53,533 nt of DNA from Streptomyces sp. PsTaAH-137 (GTDB lineage: Bacteria; Actinomycetota; Actinomycetes; Streptomycetales; Streptomycetaceae): the NCBI RefSeq assembly GCF_003259365.1, contig NZ_QLLY01000030.1, positions 1 to 53,533 of the forward strand, given 5' to 3'. A program made the position numbers and the translations under genes. Below the pieces are notes generated by a model, which was given only the letters and a program-made list of their open reading frames with translations, was not told the DNA's origin and did not search any database. Below are positions 26,542 to 35,513 of this stretch, piece by piece (position 1 is the stretch's first letter; every line of letters begins with the position of its first letter).

Positions 26542-27540
26542 TCATTGTGGTGGCCGACTCGGGCTGTGCTGCTCTGAGGGCAGGACCCCATAGCGGTCCC
26601 GGTAGTAGAGGGCGAAGCGGGAGAGGTGGGTGAAGCCCCAGCGCGCTGCGACGGAGGCGACGGTCGTGCCCGGTGCCCGCTCGGCCCGGAGGTCGCGGTG
26701 GGCGCCCGCTAGGCGCACGTTGCGGAGATAGACGGTCATGGGGATGCCGTGGTGATCGCGGAAGGCGGTTTGGAGCGTGCGCAGCGGGATGCCGGAGATC
26801 CGTGCGAGTTCCCTCGCGGTGAAGGGGTGTGCGGGGTCGGCGTGGATGGCCTCGGTGACGGTGCGTACGGGGGCCGGGCCGGTGCGGCCCGGGGTGGCCA
26901 GCTTCTCGGCGTACTGGTGGGGTGTGGTGTGCAGCATGGTGGTGAGCAGGGTTGCGCCGAGCCGGTAGGCCGCCGAGGGCCGGTCCAGTAGGCCGGTGGG
27001 CCGGACGATTTCCGAAGTGAGCAGGTCCAGGAGGGCCTTGAAGGTGCGGGCCTGTCCGGAGACGGCGGCGAACGAGGTGGGGAAGGCAAGCTCGGTGATG
27101 CCGTGGCCGAGCTCCTCCTCCAGCTCCGCTGTCACGGCGGCCCTTGCGAAGGACGCCGTGAAGTACTCATTGCCAGGACCCGAAGTGATCGTCTGGGGGT
27201 GTGCGGACACGGCGCTGGCCAGTCGGCCGTCCCCGGCGGTGCTGTGGGTGTCCGTCCCTCTTCGGGTGGAGGTCATGGTTCCGGTCATTGCGGCGAAGAA
27301 CGGGTAGATCCGCGGGAGTGGCGCGGGGCCGTGCAGGGCTGTTGCCGCGCCGAAGGCGAGAGTGTTGAAGGCGACGGGACCCAGGCGAACGCAACGCATG
27401 GTCATGCTGAAGTTGCCGATGTCCGACAGCTCCGGGTCCGGGACGACGGGGAAGCCGTAGAAGTCGGTGAGCTGGGTGCGTGCGGCGTCCACGTCCCGGC
27501 TGTGGAGCGTGGTGGTGGAGCCGGACGCCATGTCCGCCAT
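26542..27540 (-). CDS. AraC-family transcriptional regulator
   Basis: A 332-residue AraC regulator of the AraC_binding_2 (AraC/XylS, amidase-operon) type. The C-terminal DNA-binding domain has HPFTARELARISGIPLRTLQTAF and VASVAARWGFTHLSRFALYYRDRYGVLPSEQ, the two helix-turn-helix units at about residues 235-325. The N-terminal 200 residues form the ligand/dimer part (GNFSMTMRCVRLGPVAFNTLAFG). ATG 27540 follows GAGGG; a GTG two codons earlier is possible. No partner gene is adjacent, since IS debris lies behind it. Confidence 0.93.
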   Translation of the reverse strand: MADMASGSTTTLHSRDVDAARTQLTDFYGFPVVPDPELSDIGNFSMTMRCVRLGPVAFNTLAFGAATALHGPAPLPRIYPFFAAMTGTMTSTRRGTDTHSTAGDGRLASAVSAHPQTITSGPGNEYFTASFARAAVTAELEEELGHGITELAFPTSFAAVSGQARTFKALLDLLTSEIVRPTGLLDRPSAAYRLGATLLTTMLHTTPHQYAEKLATPGRTGPAPVRTVTEAIHADPAHPFTARELARISGIPLRTLQTAFRDHHGIPMTVYLRNVRLAGAHRDLRAERAPGTTVASVAARWGFTHLSRFALYYRDRYGVLPSEQHSPSRPPQ

Positions 27541-28029
27541 GCGCACCCTCTTTCAATCGTCCCCGGGAACGCGTCCGCCACTGCGCCGTTCAACGGCGCC
27601 ATATGGCTAAGAGTGGCGCAGAAACGATGAGATGACCAAGAGGCTTCCGGATTTCACTCACGCGGAGACGGAACCGCTGCCTCTGGTGACGGCGGAGGGG
27701 ATCGGCTGCCTGAGCTGTGACGCCGACTGAAGCGACTCCGGCCGCCGTCCTTCGACTTTGTCGTTTCTCCCATGACCGGCACGGTCGGAGGATGCCTGGC
27801 GTGAGGTGGACCTTTGGGGGGGGGCACAACCTCAGGCATGGTGGCCACCGCTCTCCGAGCGGCGGTACGCAGACGAGGACCGGCGAAGTGCTGTGATCGA
27901 TACAGGAGAGCCGTATCCGGCGGTGTCCACCGACCTCGTGGTGGAGGTGGCGGCTGGTACAACCCGGCCTGCGGTGGTGTTCCCTGTCAGGTTCTTGGGT
28001 TCCCTTAGCGGAGGCCCGCGTGTATCGCC
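27541..28029. other. Gene-free stretch
   Basis: No frame shows recognisable coding content. A run of ten G lies near 27816. The left part must contain the promoter of the AraC gene. Nothing else was identified. Confidence 0.4.
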
Positions 28030-28764
28030 TCAGCTCAGAGTATGTTCCAGGGCGGCCCGGTGCTGGACAGTCCACCGATACGCAGCTCGGACCTCGCCCA
28101 CCACTCCGGCCTCGCGCAGGCGGACCATGGCGGCCTCTCCTTGATCCGCCGCGTCTGTGATTCCACGCCAGCACCGGTCCTGCCACCACAGCACCGACGC
28201 CACCAACTCGTCGCGGTCGGCGAGCCCGTAGGCGTCGGCGATCAGCCGCATCCTCCTGCCGACGTCGGCAGGGGCGGCATCGGGACCGGGGCGCAGGTAC
28301 TGCCAGCAGACGTGGGCGACATCGTGGATCCGATCACCGGGGGCGGCCAGATCCCAGTCGATGAACCCCACCGGCCGGATGCCGACTGGTGTCGGCCGGT
28401 AGACGGTGTTCCTGGGCGCCAGATCGTTGTGGCACACCACCTCCGCTGTACCGGCCAGCACTGTCCCCGCGGTCAGGTCGTGGAACTGCCGCACCAGTCG
28501 GGCTACCTCGGCCAAGCTCTCGTCCGCGTACACATCTGGCGGCTGCTCCGCTTGCCAGGCGACGTGGCCTGGCAGATAGCCGAGCACCTCCCGACCTTGG
28601 CCGTCCAGACCGAGGTGACGAGGCGACCCACTCCAGCCGCGCGCCTCGAACAGATGCAGCAACGCCGCGACGAAGTCGGCCCGACCTGACGGAGGTCGCC
28701 GCACCGTGTCACCGACGCGGACGACCCGGTTGATGAACCCTCCCGACAGCGGGACCTCAGTCAT
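28030..28764 (-). CDS. APH-family phosphotransferase (aminoglycoside/choline kinase fold)
   Basis: A 244-residue kinase of the aminoglycoside phosphotransferase family. The catalytic loop is HNDLAPRN with His112, Asp114 and Asn119; the metal-binding DFG-equivalent is FIDWDLAAPGDRIHDVA with Asp136. The N-lobe (GGFINRVVRVGDTVRRP) is short, as is usual for this branch. It may phosphorylate an antibiotic or a metabolite such as a sugar amine; the sequence does not say which. No strong ribosome site precedes the ATG. Confidence 0.92.
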   Translation of the reverse strand: MTEVPLSGGFINRVVRVGDTVRRPPSGRADFVAALLHLFEARGWSGSPRHLGLDGQGREVLGYLPGHVAWQAEQPPDVYADESLAEVARLVRQFHDLTAGTVLAGTAEVVCHNDLAPRNTVYRPTPVGIRPVGFIDWDLAAPGDRIHDVAHVCWQYLRPGPDAAPADVGRRMRLIADAYGLADRDELVASVLWWQDRCWRGITDAADQGEAAMVRLREAGVVGEVRAAYRWTVQHRAALEHTLS

Positions 28765-29266
28765 CCGCCCAGACTGCCAGAGCGCGGCAAGTTTCGGCTG
28801 GCACGGAGCACACTTTCGGATGCGGCACGCGGACCACCAGCCATACCACCAGCCATACCACCAGCCCTGTTTTCACCCGCAATCGCTCCTGGTGCTTGGA
28901 CTCACGCAAGCATCAGGGAGACCGTCACGATGCCCCGTGTCCGCAGCCGGATCAGAGGGTTCGGCCCCACCAGCATCGTCGCGGTCCGGGGCCTGCGCCA
29001 TCGCGGTGACGGATCCGAGCAGCCCTGTCTCGGCGGTGTGCTGACGGTCGGGCAGCAATGCTTCCACCTGATGGGCAGTGCGGACGAAGCGGACGACCTC
29101 CTCCCCGGGCGCGAGGTCCGCATCGGCGCGGGGTAGGGGACCCTGCGGTCACCCCGCCGCCCGGCGGGGGAGCGAGGGGGGACGGCCCATCACCTCCGGC
29201 GCCTCGTCCACATGCCCTGCGGGACTGTGGCTCTGGGGACGCAGCCATCAGCAGTTCGGCGTGGTG
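28765..29266. other. Gene-free stretch with a short tandem repeat
   Basis: Around 28830-28870 the unit CAGCCATACCAC is repeated about three times. The remaining sequence has open but unrecognised frames and no ribosome sites. It separates the APH gene from the end of the second NmrA gene. Confidence 0.4.
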
Positions 29267-30148
29267 TCACACGGCTGGGACCGGCTCGGCCGGGACCGTC
29301 CACCGCTTGCTCACCCACGCGTCCAGGGTCGTCAGCCCGGGGTGGCGCTCGCGCAGCTTGGGCAGGTCGGCGCGGAAGCCGACCGTGTTGAACCAGTCGA
29401 ACATGGCTCCCATCTCCGCACTGTGCGCCCGTACTTGTTCGACCGGCTGGGCGTCGAAACGCACCGGCCGACCAGCGGCGCGAGCGAAGATCTCGGCCAT
29501 CTGAGGGCCGGTCACCTCGTCCCCGGCAATCTCGATGGTGCGCCCCAGATAGTCGGCAGGCGCGTCGAAAGCGGCCGCGGCGATGACCCCGATGTCTCCG
29601 GGAGTGATCATCTGCAGCCGGGTCTGCGGCGCCAGCGCCAGTGTGAGCACGAGCTCACCGTTGGCCCACTGCGGTCCGAGCCCTTCGAAGTTGGTGATGA
29701 AGAACGAGGGCCGCAGGACTGTGGCGGGGAGCCCGAGCGCCTCGATGTGCCGCTCAACCTCGCCCTTGCTCGCGAAGTGCCGTACCTCACCGGGCCGGTC
29801 GGCGCCGTCCACGGAGCTGTAGATGAAGTGCTCGACGCCTGCCCGCGCCGCCGCGTCCGCGACCGCCTTGCCCTGCCGTGCCTCGCCGGCGAAGCCGTCG
29901 GGTCCTGCGAAGGTCTGGACGCTGAAGACGCCGTGCGCTCCCGCCAGCGCCGCATCCAGCGAGGCCGCGTCGTCGAGATCTCCGCGCACCAGCACCGCCC
30001 CGGCCTCCTGCAGTGCCAGCGCCTCGGCCTTCTCGGGATCACGTACCAGCGCATGCACCGTCCAGCCGCGGGACAACAGGGCGCGGGCGGTGGCACCGCC
30101 CTGCCTTCCGGTCGCACCGGTGACTACTACGACACGGTTGTCAGTCAT
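29267..30148 (-). CDS. NmrA-family NAD(P)-binding protein
   Basis: A 293-residue NmrA-like atypical SDR. It opens with VVVVTGATGRQGGATARALL, the nucleotide-binding loop, and has HGVFSVQTFAGPDGF, FIYSSVDGADRP and HFASKGEVERHIEALGLPATVLRPSFF in order, all typical of the HSCARG/NmrA redox-sensor branch. AAGGAG sits six bases before the ATG at 30148. It is a paralogue of the 917-1843 protein but has no adjacent regulator. Confidence 0.93.
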   Translation of the reverse strand: MTDNRVVVVTGATGRQGGATARALLSRGWTVHALVRDPEKAEALALQEAGAVLVRGDLDDAASLDAALAGAHGVFSVQTFAGPDGFAGEARQGKAVADAAARAGVEHFIYSSVDGADRPGEVRHFASKGEVERHIEALGLPATVLRPSFFITNFEGLGPQWANGELVLTLALAPQTRLQMITPGDIGVIAAAAFDAPADYLGRTIEIAGDEVTGPQMAEIFARAAGRPVRFDAQPVEQVRAHSAEMGAMFDWFNTVGFRADLPKLRERHPGLTTLDAWVSKRWTVPAEPVPAV

Positions 30149-30680
30149 CACAGACTCCTTCAGAAGCGCAGGCCCCGGGCGACCGCGAAGCGATCACCCT
30201 GATGACCGAAGCCTGCTTGCTCAACCGCACTTGAGGTCCAGCGGGTGTGACCCACTTCACCCACAGGGTGTTCAGCGTGGTCCAGACGGTCGGCATTTCC
30301 TGCGCGAGGACGGAGGCGAGGAGGCGTCGTCCTCCAGCGGCCCTGCACCACAAACCCGCAGCTCGCGGCGTGACGGAGCGTCCCCCACCGCTCGGAGGCG
30401 ATGAGGGCCGCGTGTGCGCCTGTCCAGGGGCTGGGGGCTGAGGCCGCCGCTGGGGCGACTGAGCCGTCCGAGCCCGGGCGCCTGCGGATCGCCGCTTTCC
30501 CCACACAGGCAACCCGACGCGAGAGAAATGACTACTCCGCCAACGCGGTGGGAGTAGATCCTCTGAAGTGACGATCCCGATCAAGCTTTGAGGCCGGCAT
30601 TGCCCTGGTTTGCTGGGCGGCGGCAGTAGCTGGGGAGAAAGGCCCTGGCTCGGCGGGACGGCGGAAGCTACTTTCAGACG
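30149..30680. other. Gene-free stretch
   Basis: No family motif on either strand. Minus-strand frames such as ALIASERWGTLRHAASCGF are unrecognised and interrupted. The region holds the promoters of the NmrA gene (left) and the metallophosphoesterase gene (right). Confidence 0.35.
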
Positions 30681-31553
30681 ATGCGGATCTTGCATCTCTC
30701 TGACACGCATCTTGACCGAGTGGGCGGCCCGGACGAGGACGGGGCCAACGGCGCTGCGGCACTACGCCTTCTTCTGGACGAGCTCCAGTACCTGGACGAC
30801 CTCGACGCGCTCGTGGTGACCGGTGATGTTGCGGATGACGGTTCACGCGAGGCGTATACGCGGGCACACGAGTTTCTGTCTGGCTACGCCGTCCGGCGAG
30901 GAGCCGAGGTCTTCTACACGACCGGAAACCACGACGACCGTAGCGCATTCAGTGACGTACTCGGCAGTGGCCACCGGCACCCCGAATCCGTTCATGAGGG
31001 GGCGGCAGGTGAACGGGCCGCGGTCAGCTTCGTCGGCGGCTGGCGGATGATCACGCTGGACACGCTCGTCCCGGGTAAGGGCTATGGCCGCCTGGGCCGT
31101 GGCCAGCTCGATTGGCTGCGTGAACTGCTCCTCAGCCAGGCGCCGTTGGGGTCCGTTCTTGCGTTCCACCATCCGCCGGTCGCTCTGGACGTCGAGGTCC
31201 AGCAGGCGTTGGGTCTGCAGGATGCTTCGGAGCTGGCTGAGACGATTCGCGGCAGTGACGTCCAGCTCGTGTTGTGCGGGCACTTCCACTTGCAGATTCT
31301 GGCGCGTCTGGAGCAAGCGACGGTCTCGGTCACCCCGGGCGTCGTCAGCCGTATCGATCTGACAGCCCGGCCGGGTACCGAGCGCGCGGTCCACGGTCCT
31401 TCGGCTTCTCTGGTTCATCTGGGGGCGCCTTACGGTCCGATGATCCATACGCTGCACGCCCGGGATCCACTAATGGGCAAGACGGTGTACGAGGCCGACG
31501 AGGCGGAGATGCGCGAGGTCATCGAAAGGCTCGGCCCTTCGCAAGGGGATTGA
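30681..31553 (+). CDS. Calcineurin-type metallophosphoesterase (CpdA-like)
   Basis: A 290-residue protein with all metal motifs of the CpdA branch in order: LSDTH (Asp8, His10), TGDV (Asp49), GNHD (Asn83, His84), FHHPP and CGHFH. The family hydrolyses cyclic nucleotides or other phosphodiesters with two metal ions, typically Fe/Mn, in the cytoplasm. The C-terminal 80 residues (VTPGVVSRIDLTARPG) form the usual cap region. The actual substrate is unknown. IS debris lies directly downstream. Confidence 0.93.
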   Translation: MRILHLSDTHLDRVGGPDEDGANGAAALRLLLDELQYLDDLDALVVTGDVADDGSREAYTRAHEFLSGYAVRRGAEVFYTTGNHDDRSAFSDVLGSGHRHPESVHEGAAGERAAVSFVGGWRMITLDTLVPGKGYGRLGRGQLDWLRELLLSQAPLGSVLAFHHPPVALDVEVQQALGLQDASELAETIRGSDVQLVLCGHFHLQILARLEQATVSVTPGVVSRIDLTARPGTERAVHGPSASLVHLGAPYGPMIHTLHARDPLMGKTVYEADEAEMREVIERLGPSQGD

Positions 31554-31623
31554 TCCTTCGGGCTGAAGCGGGAAGGCGCTGATCGGGGTGTGGTGACGCT
31601 TCCGTACTTCTACCGTGGCGAGA

Positions 31624-31793
31624 TGGTGGTGGTCGCGATGGTGTCGTTGCTGGATGAACTTCAGGGGCGCGAGGCGGCGGCCCGCCGTCGCGTGGCGAAA
31701 CTCCACGGAGAAGCCGCCGAGTTGGCCGTCCGGTGGGAGAAGGCGGCGACGCGTGGCGACGCACGCCGGCTCCTGGAGGGCCTGGCGCACCAG
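31624..31793 (+). pseudogene. Fragment of the IS-associated coiled-coil protein family
   Basis: The plus strand reads MVVVAMVSLLDELQGREAAA then RRRVAKLHGEAAELAVRWE, the same N-terminal pattern as the chimera at 5332-6078 and the remnant at 7222-7288. Identity fades at about 31790, where the decayed Mu-type transposase starts on the other strand. Third copy in the window. Confidence 0.55.
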
Positions 31794-31799
31794 CCTCTG

Positions 31800-32240
31800 G
31801 CCCCAGTCCTCTCGTATGGGCAACGGCAGCAAGATGTCCCGCAGCAGCATGGCCACCTCGATCGACGCGTCCGATACCGGGGTGAGTCGGTACGCGACCG
31901 GCGAGTGACTGTGGGCGTCCAGCGCCAGGGTGAGGTCCACGGTGATCGGCTCGGCGAATACGTCGTCGAGGACCTTCACCGGCAGCGGCGTGGTGTCCAC
32001 GGCGACCCCCTGGCCGGGTCGGTTGATGTCCACCTGCCCCCCACCCTGTGGTGACGTCCACCGCCGAGCGGTCATAGCGCTGGCGGGCCCCGCCTGGGCC
32101 GAACCACTCCCGCCACACCCGGACCAACGTCATGTAGTGAGGCACTTTTGTCTCCGCCTCCGGATGCCGCTCGCGCAGTTACTGGTGGATCAGCCGTTCC
32201 CAGCTCTTCATGCTCATCCGGGAACGGTGCAGCGACCGGG
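31800..32240 (-). mobile_element. Decayed Mu/rve-type transposase
   Basis: Minus-strand pieces in two frames read VPHYMTLVRVWREWFGPGGARQRYDRSA then VDINRPGQGVAVDTTPLPVK and ITVDLTLALDAHSHSPVAYRLTPVS in sequence. They match the DDE (rve) core of the Mu-type transposases common in Streptomyces, where VALDTT and LDAxTH carry catalytic Asp residues. An in-frame stop (HQ-stop-LRERHPEAE) and a frameshift between the pieces mean that no active enzyme is made. Both ends of the element are lost. Confidence 0.7.
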
Positions 32241-32485
32241 CGCGCAGAACACCGGGCGGGACTGGAGCAGTGCGGCCCAGGCCGTCTACCGCAAGGCGAC
32301 GGCCCCCTTGAACCTGCGGACCCGCGCCGAGGTCGAGTGCTTCTTCACCGGCTTCGAGCCGGTCGACCAGGGCCTCGCCCGGGCCCCGTTCTGGCGCCCG
32401 GGCCCGCCGCCGCCCGCCGGGTCCGAGGAGATCGGCTTCTGTGGAGGCGTGGGCCGCCTGCCCGTCACAGGGCGGCGGCCGCCCG

Positions 32486-35005
32486 TCACCCGGTCCCCTC
32501 CACGTTGGGGAAGTACGCCCGCCACTCCGCCTCGTCGGCGGCACCGTCGTAACCGAGCCGGAGCCGGCCGACCGACTGGGCCGGCAGCACCTGGGCCAGC
32601 TCCCTCGGGACCAGCGGACCGGTGATCCGCAGCCACGAGGGACCGCCGATCCGCGCGAGGGCGCGCGCCTCCCCGAGGTCCGACAGCGGGACGTAGAGGC
32701 CGGTCCGGTCCAGGTGGGCGATGATCTCCTGGGCGTACCGCTCGGTGTCGTAGTGCCGCCAGGCGCCCGCGAGCTGCTCCCGGATGTCGAGGCGCCCGCG
32801 GTCGCGCAGACCGGTCAGGAAGTCGATGGCCATGTCGTCGGCGACCGAGGTCGCGGTGATCGCGAGGAGCAGGGCGTCGTCGTCGCCCACGGTGGCGGGC
32901 TGCGGCAGCATCTCCAGGACGATGGGCCCGATCCAGCCCAGGGAGCGGGCGCTTGCCGGGGACTTGGGGTGCACGATGTGCTGCGTGACGTTCTGCACCC
33001 GGGCGCGGACCACGGGGTCGATCTCGGTGACGTGCTCCAGGCAGGCGGCCGCGAGGAGCTTGAGATGCCGGGCCTTCTTCGCGGCGGAGACGTCTTCCTG
33101 GTGGCCGACCATCCGCAGCAGCAGGTCGGCGCACTCGTCCGGGCGGGCCAGCGCCATGGCCATCCGGACGACATCCTCCCAGTTGACGAGGTGGGCGTGG
33201 TCGAGGAGCAGCCCGAAGTCGTGCCGCTGCACGATCGCGTCGGCTGCGAGGTAGTCCTGGAAGGTGCGGTGGACGAAGTCGACGGTGCCGTGCGTGGGCT
33301 CGCGCAGCAGGCCGGTGCGGTCGAGCAGATGACGGTAGATCCGCTCGGCGTCGCCCTGCCGGGCGGCCTCCGGTACGGCGGGCAGGTATTGGGCGAGGAT
33401 GTCGATCGCGACCTCGCGGTCCATCTCGGACCGGTTGTTGATCAGCATCCAGTGGGCCAGCTTCTGCAGCAGCTGGATCTTGGGCTGGCGGGTCAGGGCG
33501 ATGCCGTCGGTGGGCACGATCATGTCCCGTTCCCGGTCGCGGCGTTCGAGCAGCATCGTCAGGGCGGCGTCGTACAACTCTTTGCGGCCGCTGGGCAGAT
33601 AGCCGCGCCGGTCGCGGTGCAGGGCGCACAGCAGCCCGCACATCAGCGGATTGGTGGCGAGCCTGCCGAGTTCGCGGGTGATGCGGACGGCGCCGAGCAG
33701 GCTCTGCTCGTAGCGGTCGAGACGGGCGGTGTCGGCGGACGGCTGGCGGCGGGCGGCCTCGTGCCAGCGCCGCACGAACTGGGTGATCTCGTCGCGGCTC
33801 ATCGGGGACAGCAGCAGTTCGCCGAAGCCCTCGCCGGCCAGCCAGTCGTCGCGGACGGCGGACGGCCGGGTGGTGACCAGCCATACGTTGCCGGGGTAGA
33901 GCTCCGTCCACGCGCGCAGTCTGCGCCGCAGCTGCTCCCGCTCGGTCTCGGGCGCCTCGTCGATCCCGTCCACGAGGAGCAGGGCCCGGCCGCCGGACAG
34001 CACCCGGTCCACCCAGCCCGGCGGCTGGGCGTCGGCGCCCGGGTAGCCGACGGCGGACAGGAAGTCGCCGGGGGAGGGGAAGCCGTCCCGGGCGAAACGC
34101 CGCATGGGCAGCACGAACGGCACGCGGGAGGCCAGCGCGGACAGCCGCTCGGGGAATTCGCCCTTGGCGGCACACACGGCCAGCCATTGCACGAACGTGG
34201 TCTTGCCCGCCCCGGCGACGCCGCGGACCAGGACCCGGGACCGGCCGGCGAGGGCCAGCTCGGCCGGGACGGGAGCGTCGTCGCCCACCCCGCCCACCTC
34301 GCACTTCAGCCCGAGATACGCGGCGTCCAGCGGCCACGAGTCCGGGGACTGCGGCAGATCGATCCCGAAGATCGTCAGGTGGTTGTGGAGCAGCGCGACA
34401 TCGCGCAGGTACCGCGCTTCGAACGCGGCGTCAGCGTCCCCGGGGGCGGGAATCCGGTCGGCCAACAGACTATATTTCCGTGTCAGTTCGGCCAGTACCT
34501 GACCTTGGGCGACAAGCGCGCTCGCCGCGAACGTGGAGCGTTGCGTGAAGAACTCCAGGATGTGGACCGCGGCGACGTCCACGAGGAGGGCGTGGAGGAG
34601 GGCCGCGTCCGCGGACAGCTCCCGGTCCGCGTCGGGCGCCCGCGCCTTCAGCTCCTGGGCAAACCCCTGGGCCCGCAGCCCGACGGCCTGTACGTCGCTC
34701 ATCTCGATGTCACCCAGGACGCCGAGGGTCCGGGCGAGGGCGTCGGTGACGGCCAGGTCCTCATCCGGGGGAATCGGTCGCTCACCGTCGCCATCGACGG
34801 CCCGGTGCACCAACTCGGAAGCTAATCGGTGCAGTTCATGCTCCTTCAGAGCCAGTGGCTCGCCCTGCCACCGGACGAGGCGCCGCACGGGCACGGCGGA
34901 CCGCTCGACGAGTCCGGCCCCTGGCCCGTCCCGTACGAAGAGCCGCTTGATGAGTGCGGTGACGGCGCTCTGGGCGAGCTTGCTGACGATGAGGGTGGGG
35001 TCCAT
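32486..35005 (-). CDS. NACHT-domain STAND NTPase, candidate anti-phage protein
   Basis: An 839-residue protein. The N-terminal 230 residues are helical and resemble the NACHT N-terminal helical domains of actinobacteria. The NACHT ATPase follows: Walker A GVAGAGKTT at 262-270, Walker B ALLLVDGIDE at 341-350, the TTR sensor at 378-380, and the family's CALHRDRRGYLPSGRKELYDAAL and VDFVHRTFQDYLAADAI signatures. The C-terminal 240 residues form an all-helical sensor-like domain without clear repeats. Bacterial NACHT proteins can recognise phage proteins and trigger cell death or growth arrest. GGAAGGGGA precedes the ATG. Flanking transposase debris suggests horizontal gain. Confidence 0.9.
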   Translation of the reverse strand: MDPTLIVSKLAQSAVTALIKRLFVRDGPGAGLVERSAVPVRRLVRWQGEPLALKEHELHRLASELVHRAVDGDGERPIPPDEDLAVTDALARTLGVLGDIEMSDVQAVGLRAQGFAQELKARAPDADRELSADAALLHALLVDVAAVHILEFFTQRSTFAASALVAQGQVLAELTRKYSLLADRIPAPGDADAAFEARYLRDVALLHNHLTIFGIDLPQSPDSWPLDAAYLGLKCEVGGVGDDAPVPAELALAGRSRVLVRGVAGAGKTTFVQWLAVCAAKGEFPERLSALASRVPFVLPMRRFARDGFPSPGDFLSAVGYPGADAQPPGWVDRVLSGGRALLLVDGIDEAPETEREQLRRRLRAWTELYPGNVWLVTTRPSAVRDDWLAGEGFGELLLSPMSRDEITQFVRRWHEAARRQPSADTARLDRYEQSLLGAVRITRELGRLATNPLMCGLLCALHRDRRGYLPSGRKELYDAALTMLLERRDRERDMIVPTDGIALTRQPKIQLLQKLAHWMLINNRSEMDREVAIDILAQYLPAVPEAARQGDAERIYRHLLDRTGLLREPTHGTVDFVHRTFQDYLAADAIVQRHDFGLLLDHAHLVNWEDVVRMAMALARPDECADLLLRMVGHQEDVSAAKKARHLKLLAAACLEHVTEIDPVVRARVQNVTQHIVHPKSPASARSLGWIGPIVLEMLPQPATVGDDDALLLAITATSVADDMAIDFLTGLRDRGRLDIREQLAGAWRHYDTERYAQEIIAHLDRTGLYVPLSDLGEARALARIGGPSWLRITGPLVPRELAQVLPAQSVGRLRLGYDGAADEAEWRAYFPNVEGTG

Positions 35006-35513
35006 CTGCCTGTCCCCTTCCGCAACTGCGGTGTCGAGAAATCGTGTTGGGAGTCACCTTCCCCAAATTTCGGACGAGTGGAAGCGAACGTCCATTTCTC
35101 GCATCGAGGTTTGAGGATCAGGGCGCCCGAGGAGCGTCACGACGACAACGCAGGCTCGCGGTGATCTGCTCGCGGCCGGGTGTCACCGGGACCGCACGGT
35201 GCCGCCCTCCAGCCCCCGGCACGAGAGCGGACACGGATATCGCTCGATGGCTCCAGCCCTGATCAGGTCAGGGCGAGCACCAGTTCGCAGAAGCCGCTGA
35301 TTCCGCCGCGACAGTCCACGAAGAGCAGTTCCGGGATCCAGTGACGGGCCTGACCGAGAGAGTGCAGGTCTGGCATGTGCGAGCCTGTAGTCCCTTTTCT
35401 CCATGCAGATGCGATGAAAAGAGTGGGGCTCACCAATCCGCTCTCGTCGGGGCTCCGGATCACACACAAGCAGCCGGACCCGCCGGATGCCGCGGACACA
35501 GGGACGGCCTCCC
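35006..35513. other. Gene-free stretch before dipZ-like gene
   Basis: No convincing gene. A minus-strand frame ending at 35263 contains HWIPELLFVDCRGGISGFCEL but lacks a start signal and is unrecognised. The promoters for the NACHT gene (left) and the DipZ gene (right) should lie here. The right part is less G+C-rich than neighbouring genes. Confidence 0.4.

Noticed and set aside
28830..28870. Tandem CAGCCATACCAC repeat as a CRISPR-like array
   Set aside because: Units are 12 bases and adjacent, without spacers; an ordinary minisatellite.
31930..32625. 231-codon plus-strand frame
   Set aside because: Antisense to the transposase relic and the NACHT end; no motif or ribosome site.
32286..34337. 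683-codon minus-strand frame
   Set aside because: Same strand as the NACHT gene but another frame; Arg/Pro-rich shadow composition.
32441..34825. 794-codon plus-strand frame
   Set aside because: Antisense to the NACHT gene; Val/Gly/Gln-rich without motifs.
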